Shown: positions 41,212 to 51,800 of the stretch, piece after piece
Layout of the letters: each line of letters opens with the position of its first letter
Position numbering within the stretch: the stretch's first letter is position 1
NCBI RefSeq assembly: GCF_017303315.1
Contig: NZ_JAFKOI010000001.1
Coordinates: forward strand, 496,001-560,000
Source: Bacillus sp. NTK071
GTDB taxonomy: Bacteria; Bacillota; Bacilli; Bacillales; Guptibacillaceae
Direction of reading: 5' to 3'
DNA length: 64,000 nucleotides
Program-made: the position numbers and the translations under genes
The notes under the pieces: generated by a model
What the model was told of the DNA's origin: nothing
The model's input: only the letters and a program-made list of their open reading frames with translations
The model's database searches: none

Positions 41212-43359
41212 TTGGCAGCAGTATGTATTATCGCGGAAAAGCCAGATCAGGGAACGCGTCTCGCAGCGCCTTATCCGTCAGAAAAGAAACAAGGATATAT
41301 TTACATAAAACCAAATCCAGATTTCCCAGAAGGTGCCTATATGACTTGGGCTGTTGGTCACCTTTGTGAACTTGTACCACCAGAAACATATGAGTCATCA
41401 TGGAAGAAATGGTCACTACAAACATTACCTATGATTCCGCAGCAATTTCAATATCAAGTCACAAAAGGAAAGTGGAAGCAGTTTAAAGTTATTAAAGAAT
41501 TAGTGAATAAGAAGGAAGTTCGCTCCATCATTCATGCCGGAGATGCTGGGAGAGAAGGAGAGTTGATCGTTCGCACCATTCTCAATCAGGCGGGATGTAA
41601 AAAGCCAATGAAGCGGTTATGGATATCCTCGCTAACTGAGCGAGCAGTAAAAGAAGGTTTTAACGCACTACTTGATGAGGAGAAAACGCGCAACTTATAT
41701 TTTGAGGCTTATGCGAGGTCATGTGCAGACTGGGTCATCGGCATAAATGCTTCCCGTGTCTACACGCTCCTTTTTAAACAAAAGGGTGTACAGGATGTTT
41801 TTTCTGCAGGAAGAGTGCAAACACCTACACTTGCATTGGTTGTAAAAAGAGAAAAAGAAATTGCGGATTTTAAATCAGAACCATTCTGGGAAGTGAAGGG
41901 GACATTCAATTACAGTGGAAAAGTTGTTGTCGGGAAATGGATTAAGGATGACCAAACTCGAATTGAATCACCCGAAATGGCTAGTAAAATCGCTCAATTT
42001 TGTCAGGACAAAGACTGTATAGCCAGTGATGTTAAAAAGGAACGAAAGCAATACAAGCCTCCATTTCTGTTCCAACTTTCATCACTACAATCGACAGCAA
42101 ACAAACGGTATAAGTTTTCACCTAAAAAAACGCTAGACATTGCTCAGAAGCTCTATACGAAGGGAATCATCTCATATCCCCGAAGTGATTCTAGTTTTGT
42201 CACAAAAGATGAGGCTGCAGAGTTTCCGTCGATTCTATCAAAACTGCAAAAGCAGTCAGCATACAAAGATCTATTTCCTCTAAAGCGTGATTCAATTATG
42301 GATGATAAACGGTTTGTCAATGCAGCTAAAGTTAGCGATCATTATGCCATCATCCCAACTGAGCAGGTTCCAAATATGGATAAACTATCAGGTGATGAAG
42401 CGAAAATTTATGACTTAATCGCAAGAAGTCTTCTAGCAGCACATGAAGAAGTCGCTATTGTTGATTATACAACGTTAATGACACTTGTAGATGATCGTGC
42501 TTTATTTCAATCTAAAGGTCAGGTTCGCATCCAAGAGGGTTGGCAACGTATTATTAATTCAACACAAAAAGATGAAGAGTTGCCTCCGATCGAAAAAGAT
42601 GAAAATGGTAAGGTAGTATCTGCAGAAGTTACTGAAGGGAAAACACAGCCTCCTAAACGATTTACTGAAGGTCAGTTAATTACGATGATGAAAACCGCAG
42701 GCAGGCATCTTGAGGATGAATCGCTTGAGAAAATTCTAAAAGATACGGAAGGTTTAGGAACAGAAGCAACAAGGGCCGGAATAATTACAATGCTAAAAGA
42801 CCGGAAATACATCGACGTAGTAAAAAACCAGGTGTTTGCAACGGATAAAGGAATTTTACTCATTGATTCAATCGGAAATGCCGTATTATCCAGTGCAGAA
42901 ATGACAGCGAAATGGGAGCAGCGGTTGAAACAAATAGGAAGTGGAGATGCTTCTCCGCAAGCCTTTATGGAATCTGTTAAAAAGCTTGCTGCTAAATTAA
43001 CGTCGGATGCAATTGAAGCTTCTGGAACGTGGGATTTAAAGGATATTAAAATTGAACCTTCTACGGTTTCCAAAAAGGCTCTAGGTAAAAAAATTGGGGA
43101 ATGCCCACTATGTGGATCTGAAGTCATTGACAAAGGGAAGTTGTATGGCTGTAGCAACTATTCAAAATCCAAATGTCCGTTTACGATATCAAAAAGGATT
43201 CTTGGCAAACCAATCTCCCAAACCAATGCTAAGAAACTACTAACAGACGGCAAAACAAACGTAATCATTGGACTGAAAAGTAAAAAAGGAACGTTTGACG
43301 CAGCACTTGTTTGGAGTTCCACTGAAAAGAAAATAACGTTTGATTTTGCAAAAAAATAG
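41212..43359 (+). CDS. topB: DNA topoisomerase III
   Basis: 715 residues, a type IA topoisomerase that relaxes negative supercoils and decatenates through a 5'-phosphotyrosine. The Toprim domain has IIAEKPDQG, then HAGDAGREGELIVR (metal-binding acidic pair). The active-site Tyr is Y322 in GIISYPRSDSSF. FSAGRVQTPTLALVVKRE and EATRAGIITML are also conserved. The C-terminus has a four-Cys zinc ribbon (CPLCG...GCSNYSKSKCPF) and a short repeat domain. Starts at TTG 41212, ten bases after AGGGAGG. The size and chromosomal context fit TopB rather than a plasmid copy. Confidence 0.93.
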   Translation: MAAVCIIAEKPDQGTRLAAPYPSEKKQGYIYIKPNPDFPEGAYMTWAVGHLCELVPPETYESSWKKWSLQTLPMIPQQFQYQVTKGKWKQFKVIKELVNKKEVRSIIHAGDAGREGELIVRTILNQAGCKKPMKRLWISSLTERAVKEGFNALLDEEKTRNLYFEAYARSCADWVIGINASRVYTLLFKQKGVQDVFSAGRVQTPTLALVVKREKEIADFKSEPFWEVKGTFNYSGKVVVGKWIKDDQTRIESPEMASKIAQFCQDKDCIASDVKKERKQYKPPFLFQLSSLQSTANKRYKFSPKKTLDIAQKLYTKGIISYPRSDSSFVTKDEAAEFPSILSKLQKQSAYKDLFPLKRDSIMDDKRFVNAAKVSDHYAIIPTEQVPNMDKLSGDEAKIYDLIARSLLAAHEEVAIVDYTTLMTLVDDRALFQSKGQVRIQEGWQRIINSTQKDEELPPIEKDENGKVVSAEVTEGKTQPPKRFTEGQLITMMKTAGRHLEDESLEKILKDTEGLGTEATRAGIITMLKDRKYIDVVKNQVFATDKGILLIDSIGNAVLSSAEMTAKWEQRLKQIGSGDASPQAFMESVKKLAAKLTSDAIEASGTWDLKDIKIEPSTVSKKALGKKIGECPLCGSEVIDKGKLYGCSNYSKSKCPFTISKRILGKPISQTNAKKLLTDGKTNVIIGLKSKKGTFDAALVWSSTEKKITFDFAKK

Positions 43360-43366
43360 CTTCTTC

Positions 43367-43401
43367 AAGAACATGCTCAGTACGCTGAGCATGTTCTTTT
43401 A
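43367..43401 (+). terminator. Terminator after topB
   Basis: AAGAACATGCTCAG and CTGAGCATGTTCTT pair perfectly around TACG, followed by TTAT. Confidence 0.88.
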
Positions 43402-43433
43402 TAGTTTTATCAGTAGAACGTAATGTATTAATC

Positions 43434-43492
43434 AAAAATAAATATATTATTTTCTGAAACCTGTTGTATATATATTCTTTAGTATGTATAAT
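43434..43492 (+). promoter_or_regulatory. argC promoter and ARG-box-like sequence
   Basis: TTGTAT (43464-43469) and TATAAT (43487-43492) are 17 bases apart, 35 bases before the argC start. AAAAATAAATATATTATTTT (43434-43453) is an AT-rich dyad like the AhrC/ArgR box; a second weak dyad overlaps the -10. Arginine-dependent repression by AhrC is expected from the B. subtilis operon. Confidence 0.65.
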
Positions 43493-43526
43493 CATACAAT
43501 AAGAAAAGAAAGAGGGAGTGGAATTA

Positions 43527-44564
43527 GTGAAAGCAGGTATTGTCGGTGCCAGCGGTTACAGCGGTCTAGAATTGATCCGTTTATTGCTTGGACACCCTGA
43601 AGTAGAAATTAAAACGATCGTATCTCCATCTAATGTAGGTTCTAAACTAAATGATGTATTCCCTCACCTAACGAATATACACAATTGTGAATTTGATGCT
43701 CTAGATGTTAACGATCTAGCATCTAAAGTAGATGTCGTGTTTTTTGCTACACCTGCTGGAATTAGCAGTAAGTCCATTCCATCCCTTCTAGAGAGAGGAG
43801 TCCCATGTATCGACTTGTCGGGGGACTTTCGATTAAAGGGAGATGGGTTATACGAAGAATGGTATAAACATTCATCACCCCCTGCACATGCTTTAAAGCA
43901 AGCAGTCTACGGATTATCAGAATTTTATCCAGAGGAGATTGCGAATGCGAACTTGATTGCAAATCCGGGGTGCTATCCGACAGCTTCTCTTCTCGGCATT
44001 CTTCCTATTATCCAACAGGAATGGGTAGACCCAAATTCACTGATTATTGATGGTAAATCCGGACTTTCTGGTGCAGGTCGTAAAACAAGCCTTGAATCAC
44101 ACTTCTCAGAAGTGAATGAGAATGTTTCTGCCTATAAGCTTGGAAAACACCAGCACATTCCTGAAATTGAACAACTGCTTTCAATGCAAATCGAAAAAGA
44201 AATTCAGCTGACGTTTTCAACACATCTCATTCCGCTAACAAGAGGGATGATGTGTAGCATGTATATGAATCTACTAACTGATAAAACAACTAACGAAGTG
44301 ATTGAGCTATACCAATCATTCTATGAAAATCATCCATTTATTCGTATTATGCCTGAAGGAAAATGGCCAACACCAAAGGGCGTTGCAGGATCTAATTACT
44401 GTGACATCGGCTTCTCGGTAGACAAGAGAACAAACCGGGTTACGGTAATATCTGTGATTGATAATTTAATGAAAGGTGCGGCCGGTCAGGCTGTTCAAAA
44501 TATGAATTTACGATTTGGTTTTGCCGAAACAGAAGGTCTAACGCTTTCACCAGTGTTTCCATAA
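43527..44564 (+). CDS. argC: N-acetyl-gamma-glutamyl-phosphate reductase
   Basis: 345 residues from GTG 43527, with GAGGGAG nine bases upstream (GTG 43518 abuts it). Same length as B. subtilis ArgC. It reduces N-acetylglutamyl phosphate to the semialdehyde with NADPH. The Rossmann motif is GIVGASGYSGLELIRLLLGHP and the catalytic cysteine is in ANPGCYPTASLLG. HQHIPEIEQ contains the conserved His. First gene of the arginine operon. Confidence 0.96.
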   Translation: MKAGIVGASGYSGLELIRLLLGHPEVEIKTIVSPSNVGSKLNDVFPHLTNIHNCEFDALDVNDLASKVDVVFFATPAGISSKSIPSLLERGVPCIDLSGDFRLKGDGLYEEWYKHSSPPAHALKQAVYGLSEFYPEEIANANLIANPGCYPTASLLGILPIIQQEWVDPNSLIIDGKSGLSGAGRKTSLESHFSEVNENVSAYKLGKHQHIPEIEQLLSMQIEKEIQLTFSTHLIPLTRGMMCSMYMNLLTDKTTNEVIELYQSFYENHPFIRIMPEGKWPTPKGVAGSNYCDIGFSVDKRTNRVTVISVIDNLMKGAAGQAVQNMNLRFGFAETEGLTLSPVFP

Positions 44565-44591
44565 GTTTACGAATAGAAAGGATTGAACTTT

Positions 44592-45824
44592 GTGGCAATG
44601 ACAACTGCAAGTGAGGAACTTTTTACTAAGGTAACAGAAGGCACAGTTACATCTCCAAAAGGATTTGAGGCAGGAGGATTTCATGCTGGGTTAAAGCGAA
44701 AGCGTAAAGATCTTGGCTGGATTAAGTCGAATGTTCCAGCAGTTGCAGCGGGGGTTTTCACGTTGAATACCTTCCAGGCGCCTCCATTGAAAGTAACGAA
44801 AGAGAGTCTATCTGGGGGACTACTGCAAGGTATTATTGTAAACTCTGGAAATGCAAATGCTTTTACTGGCAAAAAGGGACTTGAAGATGCTTATGAAATG
44901 CGCAAACAATTTGCAGAAGTGATGGATATAAAAGAAGCACAAACAGCTGTTACATCAACAGGTGTAATCGGCGAATTTTTACCGATGGAAGCTATTGCTA
45001 AAGGAATAAAGCAAATTCCAAATTACGAAGAAATGACATGCGGAAGTGATTTTGCTGAAGCCATTGTGACGACGGATACCATAACAAAGGAAATTGCAGT
45101 TACATGCGAGATAGACGGGAAGATGATTACGATTGGAGGTGCAGCTAAAGGTTCAGGGATGATTAAGCCGAATATGGCAACAATGCTTGCTTTTGTTACA
45201 ACAGATGCAAAAGTGGAAACGGAGGCACTTCAAACAGCACTGAGTACGGTAACAGATCGTACCTACAATATGATTACAGTAGATGGAGAAACGAGCACAA
45301 ATGATATGGTACTTCTTTTAGCAAACGGTCAAGCAGAAAATAAGGTATTGTCAGCAACTCATCCTGATTGGAAGACATTCTTACATTCACTAGAGTTTGT
45401 TTGTCAGCAATTAGCCAAAATGATTGCAAAAGATGGCGAGGGTGCAACTAAGCTCGTTGAAGTGCATGTAAAGGGAGCACAAACGAATAATGGAGCTAAA
45501 GCAATAGCGAAATCGATTGTAGGCTCTAGTCTTGTTAAAACAGCCATTTATGGAACAGATGCGAACTGGGGGCGAATCGTTTGTGCGATTGGGTACAGCG
45601 GTGAATCAGTTCAAGAAGAATCGCTCTCCATATCACTAGGTGGAATTAAAGTAGTTGATCATGGAATAACTACTAAATTTAGTGAAGAAGAAGCAAAGAG
45701 CTACTTAGAAAATGAAAACATTCATATTTATGTTGACTTGGGTAACGGAACCAAAGAAGCGACAGCATGGGGGTGTGATCTTACTTATGACTATGTCAGA
45801 ATCAATGCCTCCTACAGAACATAA
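44592..45824 (+). CDS. argJ: Bifunctional ornithine acetyltransferase / N-acetylglutamate synthase
   Basis: 410 residues from GTG 44592, nine bases after AAGGATT. ArgJ moves acetyl from acetylornithine to glutamate and usually can make acetylglutamate from acetyl-CoA. It self-cleaves before the nucleophilic Thr, T197 in [21 protein letters not shown] and NANAFTG motifs are intact. Located between argC and argB as in B. subtilis; it makes the acetyl cycle closed, so no separate argE is needed. Confidence 0.95.
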   Translation: MAMTTASEELFTKVTEGTVTSPKGFEAGGFHAGLKRKRKDLGWIKSNVPAVAAGVFTLNTFQAPPLKVTKESLSGGLLQGIIVNSGNANAFTGKKGLEDAYEMRKQFAEVMDIKEAQTAVTSTGVIGEFLPMEAIAKGIKQIPNYEEMTCGSDFAEAIVTTDTITKEIAVTCEIDGKMITIGGAAKGSGMIKPNMATMLAFVTTDAKVETEALQTALSTVTDRTYNMITVDGETSTNDMVLLLANGQAENKVLSATHPDWKTFLHSLEFVCQQLAKMIAKDGEGATKLVEVHVKGAQTNNGAKAIAKSIVGSSLVKTAIYGTDANWGRIVCAIGYSGESVQEESLSISLGGIKVVDHGITTKFSEEEAKSYLENENIHIYVDLGNGTKEATAWGCDLTYDYVRINASYRT

Positions 45825-46626
45825 TAGATTGAAGTATTTCGTTATCAAATGTGGAGGAAGTATTTTAGATCAACTTCCAGACGAATTCTATCAGGATCTT
45901 ATTAAACTCAAATCTTATGACATCTATCCAGTGCTTGTACATGGTGGTGGTCCAGAAATATCGCATATGCTTCATAAGTTATCGATTGAGACTACTTTTA
46001 TTGATGGATTACGCGTAACGACTGATCAAATGGTTGATACAGTTGAAATGGTTCTGAGCGGTAAAATTAATAAGCTGCTTGTCAGGAACATCCACCGTGC
46101 TGGAGGGAAAGCGATTGGTATAAGCGGTGTAGATGGAGGGATGTTTCGTTGTAAACAGACTGATCAAGCGCTTGGTCGAGTAGGCGAAGTGACTCATGTG
46201 GATCGATCTTTAATTGAACAGCTGTCTATTTCAGGTTACATACCTGTTATCTCTCCGATTAGTATGGATGACCATGGAAATTCGCTCAATATTAATGGAG
46301 ATGAAGCTGCGTCTGCTGTTGCACAATCATTACATGCAGAGATATGTCTTGTGAGTGATATTCCTGGCATTTACAAAGAAATAAATGGTGAAAAAGTTGT
46401 TTTTAGATCTTTAGATGAAATTAGGATTACAAAGTTAATAGAAGAAGGCACAATATCAGGTGGTATGATCCCGAAAGTGAAAGGTGCGGTTGCTGCCCTT
46501 TCTGATCAAGTGTCTTCCGTGATTATTCTTGATGGAAGAGAAAAGAACGCTCTACAAAAAGCTGTCTCTAATGAACAGATAGGCACTAGGATTGTGCGAA
46601 AGGAGCTTACAAATGTCACCAACTGA
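45787..46626 (+). CDS. argB: Acetylglutamate kinase
   Basis: 279 residues from ATG 45787 (GGGGGTG lies eleven bases upstream inside argJ); ATG 45805 would give a product nearer the usual 258 residues. It phosphorylates N-acetylglutamate. Amino-acid-kinase motifs: YFVIKCGGSIL (ATP site Lys), VHGGGPEISHML, and IPVISPISMDDHGNSLNINGDEAA. The gene overlaps argJ by 38 bases and argD by 14, so translation is tightly coupled. Confidence 0.94.
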   Translation: MTMSESMPPTEHNRLKYFVIKCGGSILDQLPDEFYQDLIKLKSYDIYPVLVHGGGPEISHMLHKLSIETTFIDGLRVTTDQMVDTVEMVLSGKINKLLVRNIHRAGGKAIGISGVDGGMFRCKQTDQALGRVGEVTHVDRSLIEQLSISGYIPVISPISMDDHGNSLNINGDEAASAVAQSLHAEICLVSDIPGIYKEINGEKVVFRSLDEIRITKLIEEGTISGGMIPKVKGAVAALSDQVSSVIILDGREKNALQKAVSNEQIGTRIVRKELTNVTN

Positions 46627-47785
46627 AACCTCGCAAACTAGCATTATGAGAACGTACAATCGTCTTCCAATCACTGCAGTGAAAGGTGATGGAAGCTTCC
46701 TATACGAAGCAAACGGCATGAAATTTCTAGACTTCACCTCAGGGATTGCAACGTGTAACCTCGGTCACCAGCCAAATTCAGTAAAAAAAGCTGTCACAGA
46801 TCAGTTAGATCTGCTTTGGCATTGCTCTAATTTATATCACATTCCGAAACAACAGGAGCTTGCAGACCTGCTTACCGAAAAAAGCTGTTTTGATCAAGTG
46901 TTTTTCTGTAACAGTGGAACAGAAGCCAACGAAGCGGCCATTAAACTAGTTAGAAAATGGAGTGACAACGAAACGATTGTCACGTTTACAAAGTCATTCC
47001 ACGGAAGGACGCTCGGATCTCTCTCAGCTACTGCACAAACAAATTTGCAAGAAGGCTTTGGTTCTATGTTGGAAGGATTCCATTACCTTCCTTATAATGA
47101 ATTTGAGAGTTTAGCAGAAATCGAGGAACAGAAACCAGCAGCTGTCATGTTTGAGCTTGTACAAGGAGAGGGCGGTGTTCGACCGGCAGATCAACAGTGG
47201 GTCTCAAAACTTGTTGAGATTTGTCAGTCAAACAATATCCTACTTGTAGTGGATGAGGTTCAAACTGGAATGGGCAGAACGGGAACCCTATTCGCGCATG
47301 AGCAATATGGGTTTGAACCTGACATTATGACACTTGCTAAAGGACTTGGATCAGGATTTCCGATTGGCGCGATGCTTGCTAAGGAAAGCGTAGGATCTGC
47401 TTTTGGTCCTGGGGCTCATGGGAGTACGTTTGGAGGAAATCCTCTTGCATCAGCAGCAGCTGTTGAAACGGTTAAGCAGGTATCTTCTCTATTGCCTGAA
47501 GTTAACGAGACATCAACTTATCTTATAAGTGAATTAAAAAACATTTCAGAACAGTGTACATCGATATTAGAAGTAAGAGGACTTGGTTTGCTCATTGGAA
47601 TTGAAGTGAAAGAAGCAGCACCGTATATGACGAAACTGAGAGAAAAAAGTGTGCTGGTTTTAACGGCTGGTGCTTCAGTACTTCGGATCCTTCCACCATT
47701 AAATGTGACTAAAGAAGAAGTGAATAACTTTTTGAACGTTTTAACAGAAGTTTTTCAGGCAGCGGAGGAGGGTGAACAGCAATGA
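46613..47785 (+). CDS. argD: Acetylornithine aminotransferase
   Basis: 390 residues from ATG 46613, with AAAGGAGC upstream. A class III PLP aminotransferase converting N-acetylglutamate semialdehyde to N-acetylornithine. NSGTEANEAAIKL and SFHGRTLGSL form the cofactor pocket, VVDEVQTGMGRTG holds the PLP aspartate, and the Schiff-base lysine is in TLAKGLGSGFPIGAML. The stop overlaps carA (ATGA). Confidence 0.95.
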   Translation: MSPTETSQTSIMRTYNRLPITAVKGDGSFLYEANGMKFLDFTSGIATCNLGHQPNSVKKAVTDQLDLLWHCSNLYHIPKQQELADLLTEKSCFDQVFFCNSGTEANEAAIKLVRKWSDNETIVTFTKSFHGRTLGSLSATAQTNLQEGFGSMLEGFHYLPYNEFESLAEIEEQKPAAVMFELVQGEGGVRPADQQWVSKLVEICQSNNILLVVDEVQTGMGRTGTLFAHEQYGFEPDIMTLAKGLGSGFPIGAMLAKESVGSAFGPGAHGSTFGGNPLASAAAVETVKQVSSLLPEVNETSTYLISELKNISEQCTSILEVRGLGLLIGIEVKEAAPYMTKLREKSVLVLTAGASVLRILPPLNVTKEEVNNFLNVLTEVFQAAEEGEQQ

Positions 47786-48855
47786 AAAAAGGCTATCTCG
47801 CTCTTGAAAACGGAGCGGTGTTTGAAGGTGTCCTAATAGGGGATCTCGAGGCCACAGGAGAAGTGGTTTTTAATACGAGCATGACTGGTTATCAGGAAAT
47901 CGTGACTGATCCCTCCTATGCAGGGCAAATTATAGTTTTTTGCTATCCACAGATTGGAAATTATGGAATGAATGATTTTGATAGTGAAAGTGAGCATCTC
48001 CATCTTCACGGTGTCGTAACAGGTGAGCAATGTGAAACGCCTAGTCACTACCTATCTAATAATTCGTTCTCGAATGGACTCGCGCAAAAACATATCCCTT
48101 CATTAACTGGAGTGGACACACGAGCTCTTGTAAAGATGCTTAGAGATCATGGAACGATGAAGGGTAAAATACTGACCGAATTGCCAGTAGCGGAGATCGA
48201 CTGGCATGGTGGTGACTCGTATGTTCCTCTTGTGTCAGTTAAAGAATTCAAGCATTTTCCAAATAACGGTCCACATATTGTATTGATTGATTTCGGCTAT
48301 AAGAAGTCAATTTTAACGGCACTACAATCTATTGGGTGCGCGGTCACTGTTGTTCCTTATAATACAACGTTAGATCAGCTTCTTGATCTAAATCCCGATG
48401 GAGTTGTTTTAAGCAATGGACCAGGTGATCCTGAAGCTTTATCCGCAAGTTACGAAACGATACGTATCATAAGTGAAATGTATCCGGTTTTCGGAATATG
48501 TCTTGGTCACCAACTTCTAGCTCTAGCTCATGGTGCTTCTACTCGAAAGCTTTCGTTTGGGCATCGAGGATCAAATCATCCTGTTAAGCACGTAGAAACG
48601 GGTAAGGTGTATATGACTTCTCAGAACCATGGGTATGAAGTAGTGCAAGATAGTCTTATAGATACTGGCCTCAAAACAACTTTTATGAACTTGAATGATG
48701 GAACGGTGGAAGGATTGACGCATGAGAAATACAACATCCAATCAGTGCAATTCCATCCTGAAGCACATGCAGGACCATCAGATACGGCGTATTTATTTGA
48801 AGTTTTTATGCAGCAGATTACAAGAACAGGAGACCAGCATTATGCCTTTACGTAA
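47782..48855 (+). CDS. carA: Carbamoyl-phosphate synthase small subunit (arginine-specific)
   Basis: 357 residues. The glutaminase subunit that delivers ammonia to CarB. N-terminal domain with FNTSMTGYQEIVTDPSYAGQI; class I glutamine amidotransferase domain with nucleophile Cys in FGICLGHQLLAL and the catalytic His and Glu in QFHPEAHAGP. Its place inside the arg operon marks it as the arginine-repressed copy. A pyrimidine-linked pyrAA copy would be expected elsewhere. Overlaps both argD and carB. Confidence 0.95.
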   Translation: MKKGYLALENGAVFEGVLIGDLEATGEVVFNTSMTGYQEIVTDPSYAGQIIVFCYPQIGNYGMNDFDSESEHLHLHGVVTGEQCETPSHYLSNNSFSNGLAQKHIPSLTGVDTRALVKMLRDHGTMKGKILTELPVAEIDWHGGDSYVPLVSVKEFKHFPNNGPHIVLIDFGYKKSILTALQSIGCAVTVVPYNTTLDQLLDLNPDGVVLSNGPGDPEALSASYETIRIISEMYPVFGICLGHQLLALAHGASTRKLSFGHRGSNHPVKHVETGKVYMTSQNHGYEVVQDSLIDTGLKTTFMNLNDGTVEGLTHEKYNIQSVQFHPEAHAGPSDTAYLFEVFMQQITRTGDQHYAFT

Positions 48856-51800
48856 AGAGTTAAAAAAAGTAGTGATTCTAGGTTCCGGTCCGATTGTCAT
48901 TGGTCAGGCAGCAGAATTTGATTATGCTGGTACGCAAGCTTGTCTTGCTCTTAAAGAAGAAGGAATTGAAGTCGTCTTAATCAATAGTAACCCTGCAACA
49001 ATTATGACGGATAAATCTATTGCTGATCATGTTTATATGGAGCCAATGACGATTGATTATGTAGAAGAAATTCTACGAAAGGAAAAACCTGATGGCATTA
49101 TAGGAACACTTGGAGGGCAAACAGGACTGAATCTTGTTGTGCAACTATATGAAAAAGGAATTCTCGAGAAGTTAAACGTTGAGCTTCTTGGAACGTCAGT
49201 TGAATCAATTCAAAATGGCGAAGACCGTGAGAAGTTCAGACAAATGATGATTGACATCGGAGAACCAGTACCTGAATCTAAAATTGCTGTAACTGGAGAC
49301 GAAGCTTTAACTTTTGCTAATGAAATTGGTTATCCAATTATGGTACGTCCTGCCTATACGATGGGTGGTGAAGGAGGCGGTTTTGCTGCAAATGATCACG
49401 AGTTGCTTGAGATTGTGGAACGAGGACTAGCGTTAAGTCCAATTTCGCAAGTTCTTATTGAGAAAAGCATGCTCGGATGGAAAGAAATTGAGTATGAAGT
49501 AATGCGTGATGAAAACGACACATGCATGATCGTGTGCAACATGGAAAATATGGACCCAGTTGGGATTCACACCGGAGATTCAATTGTTGTTGCACCTTCA
49601 CAGACGTTAAATGATTACCAGTATCAAATGCTTCGTAATGTTTCCTTGAAAGTGATTCGCTCTCTTAATGTGATTGGAGGATGCAATATTCAACTTGGGT
49701 TAAATCCTGAATCCAACGATTATTACATTATTGAAGTTAATCCAAGGGTAAGTCGCTCATCAGCTCTCGCTTCTAAAGCGACAGGTTATCCGATTGCTCG
49801 AATGGCGGCAAAATGTGCGATCGGTTATACACTTGATGAACTTCCAAACCCTATTACTGGAACGACGTTTGCAGCTTTCGAACCAGCGCTCGATTACCTA
49901 GTCGTTAAAATACCGAGATTCCCATTCGATAAATTTCCTGAAGGTGATCGAGGTCTTGGAACCCAAATGAAAGCAACAGGAGAAGTAATGGCGATTGATC
50001 GAAGCTTTGAGGGGGCTTTAAACAAAGCGATTCGTTCCTTGGAAAATGGTCTTTATTCATTAACGAAAAATTTTTACCAAAATGTCAGTACAGAAAATTT
50101 AGATTATCAACTGCAACATCCTACAGACGAAAGGCTTTTTTTAATTAGTGAAGCTTTTCGTAGAGGTTATTCTGTAGAGCACGTAAAGTCCCTTACAGCG
50201 ATTGACAACTGGTTTCTTGATAAAGTGAAGCGAATCGTAGACGCTGAAATGATGTTGAAAAATATAACCGACCTGAACGAAGAATTGTTATTGAGCTCCA
50301 AGCGTTTAAACATAAGTGATTCGTTCATCGCTGAAGCTATCGGAAAAACGATTGATACTGTTATTGAGATGAGTAAGAATGCAGGTATTAATCGTGGAAT
50401 GAAACAAGTCGATACGTGCGCAGGTGAATTTGAAGCGGTGACGCCTTACTTCTATTCCACTTTTCTAGGAAACGATGAACTAGAGGTGGTCAGTGATCCA
50501 GCTATTCTCGTGCTTGGTTCTGGGCCGATTCGAATTGGTCAGGGTGTCGAATTTGACTATTGCTCTGTTCATGCGGCTCAAGCAGTGAAAAAGTTAGGGT
50601 ACCGAGCAGTGGTCATGAATAATAATCCTGAAACAGTGAGTACAGACTACAGCATCGCAGATTGCCTTTACTTTGAACCACTTTCTCTAGAAGACGTTCT
50701 TGCGGTTATCGAGAAAGAGAATGTTGTTGGTGTAGCGGTTCAATTTGGTGGTCAAACAGCCGTTAATCTCGCTGAGGAGCTTCATGAACGAGGCGTACCG
50801 ATTCTAGGAACACCAGTTGAGAACATCAATAAGGTGGAAGACCGGGATCAATTTTATCAATTGTTGAACTCACTATCAATTCCATATATAGAAGGAAGAA
50901 TGGCATATAAAGCTGATGAAATGGAGCAGCTTGCTGAAGAACTAGGGTTTCCGATCATCGTGAGGCCATCTTACGTTATTGGGGGACAAAATATGTTTAT
51001 CTTCCGGAACTTAGATGAGTTGAAAAAGTACACGAAGAAGCTAGGTTCAAGTTCAAAAAAAATGTGGCCATTTCTGCTTGATCGTTATGTGGAAGGCGTT
51101 GAATGTGAAGTCGATGTGATCTGTGATGGTAAATCAGTTGCCATACCAGGTATCATGGAACACCTTGAGCGAGCGGGAGTCCATTCTGGAGATAGCACCG
51201 CGATTTACCCACCTCTTTCTATTACGAAAAAACAGAAGGAAGTCATCACCCAATACTCTGAGAAGTTATCACGAGCACTCGAATGTCGTGGGCTTATGAA
51301 TATTCAATTTGTGATTGATGAAGATATCATTTACGTTCTTGAAATAAATCCAAGATCTTCACGAACCGTTCCTGTTATGAGTAAAGTAACCAATGTCCCA
51401 ATGGTCGAATGGGCGATTAAGTCTCAACTACAACCAAACTCACTCGAATTAACAGGGCTTTTAGAAGAAAAACCTTATTACACAGTGAAATTCCCGATTT
51501 TCTCAAAGGGAAAGTTAAAAAACGTCGATCATGTATTAGGACCTGAAATGAAGTCAACTGGTGAAGTTCTTGCTATAGCAAGAAACAAAGAGGAGGCGCT
51601 TAGTAAAGCTGTATTATCGACATGGGATACAGAGGTACTACCTTCAAAAATTCTTTGTTCAATAAGTGAAGAACATAAAGAAGCTGCGTCAAAAGTAATA
51701 TCAAATCTCCCTGAAAAGGGTGTAGAAATATTTGCAACCCCTGGCACCGCTCATTATTTAAGCAAAAAAGGAATTCAGACGATTCTCATTCAAAAAGAGT

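Noticed and set aside
41212-43359. Topoisomerase III as a marker of a conjugative or plasmid element
   Set aside because: No relaxase, integrase or transfer gene is near, and bacilli have a chromosomal topB of this size.
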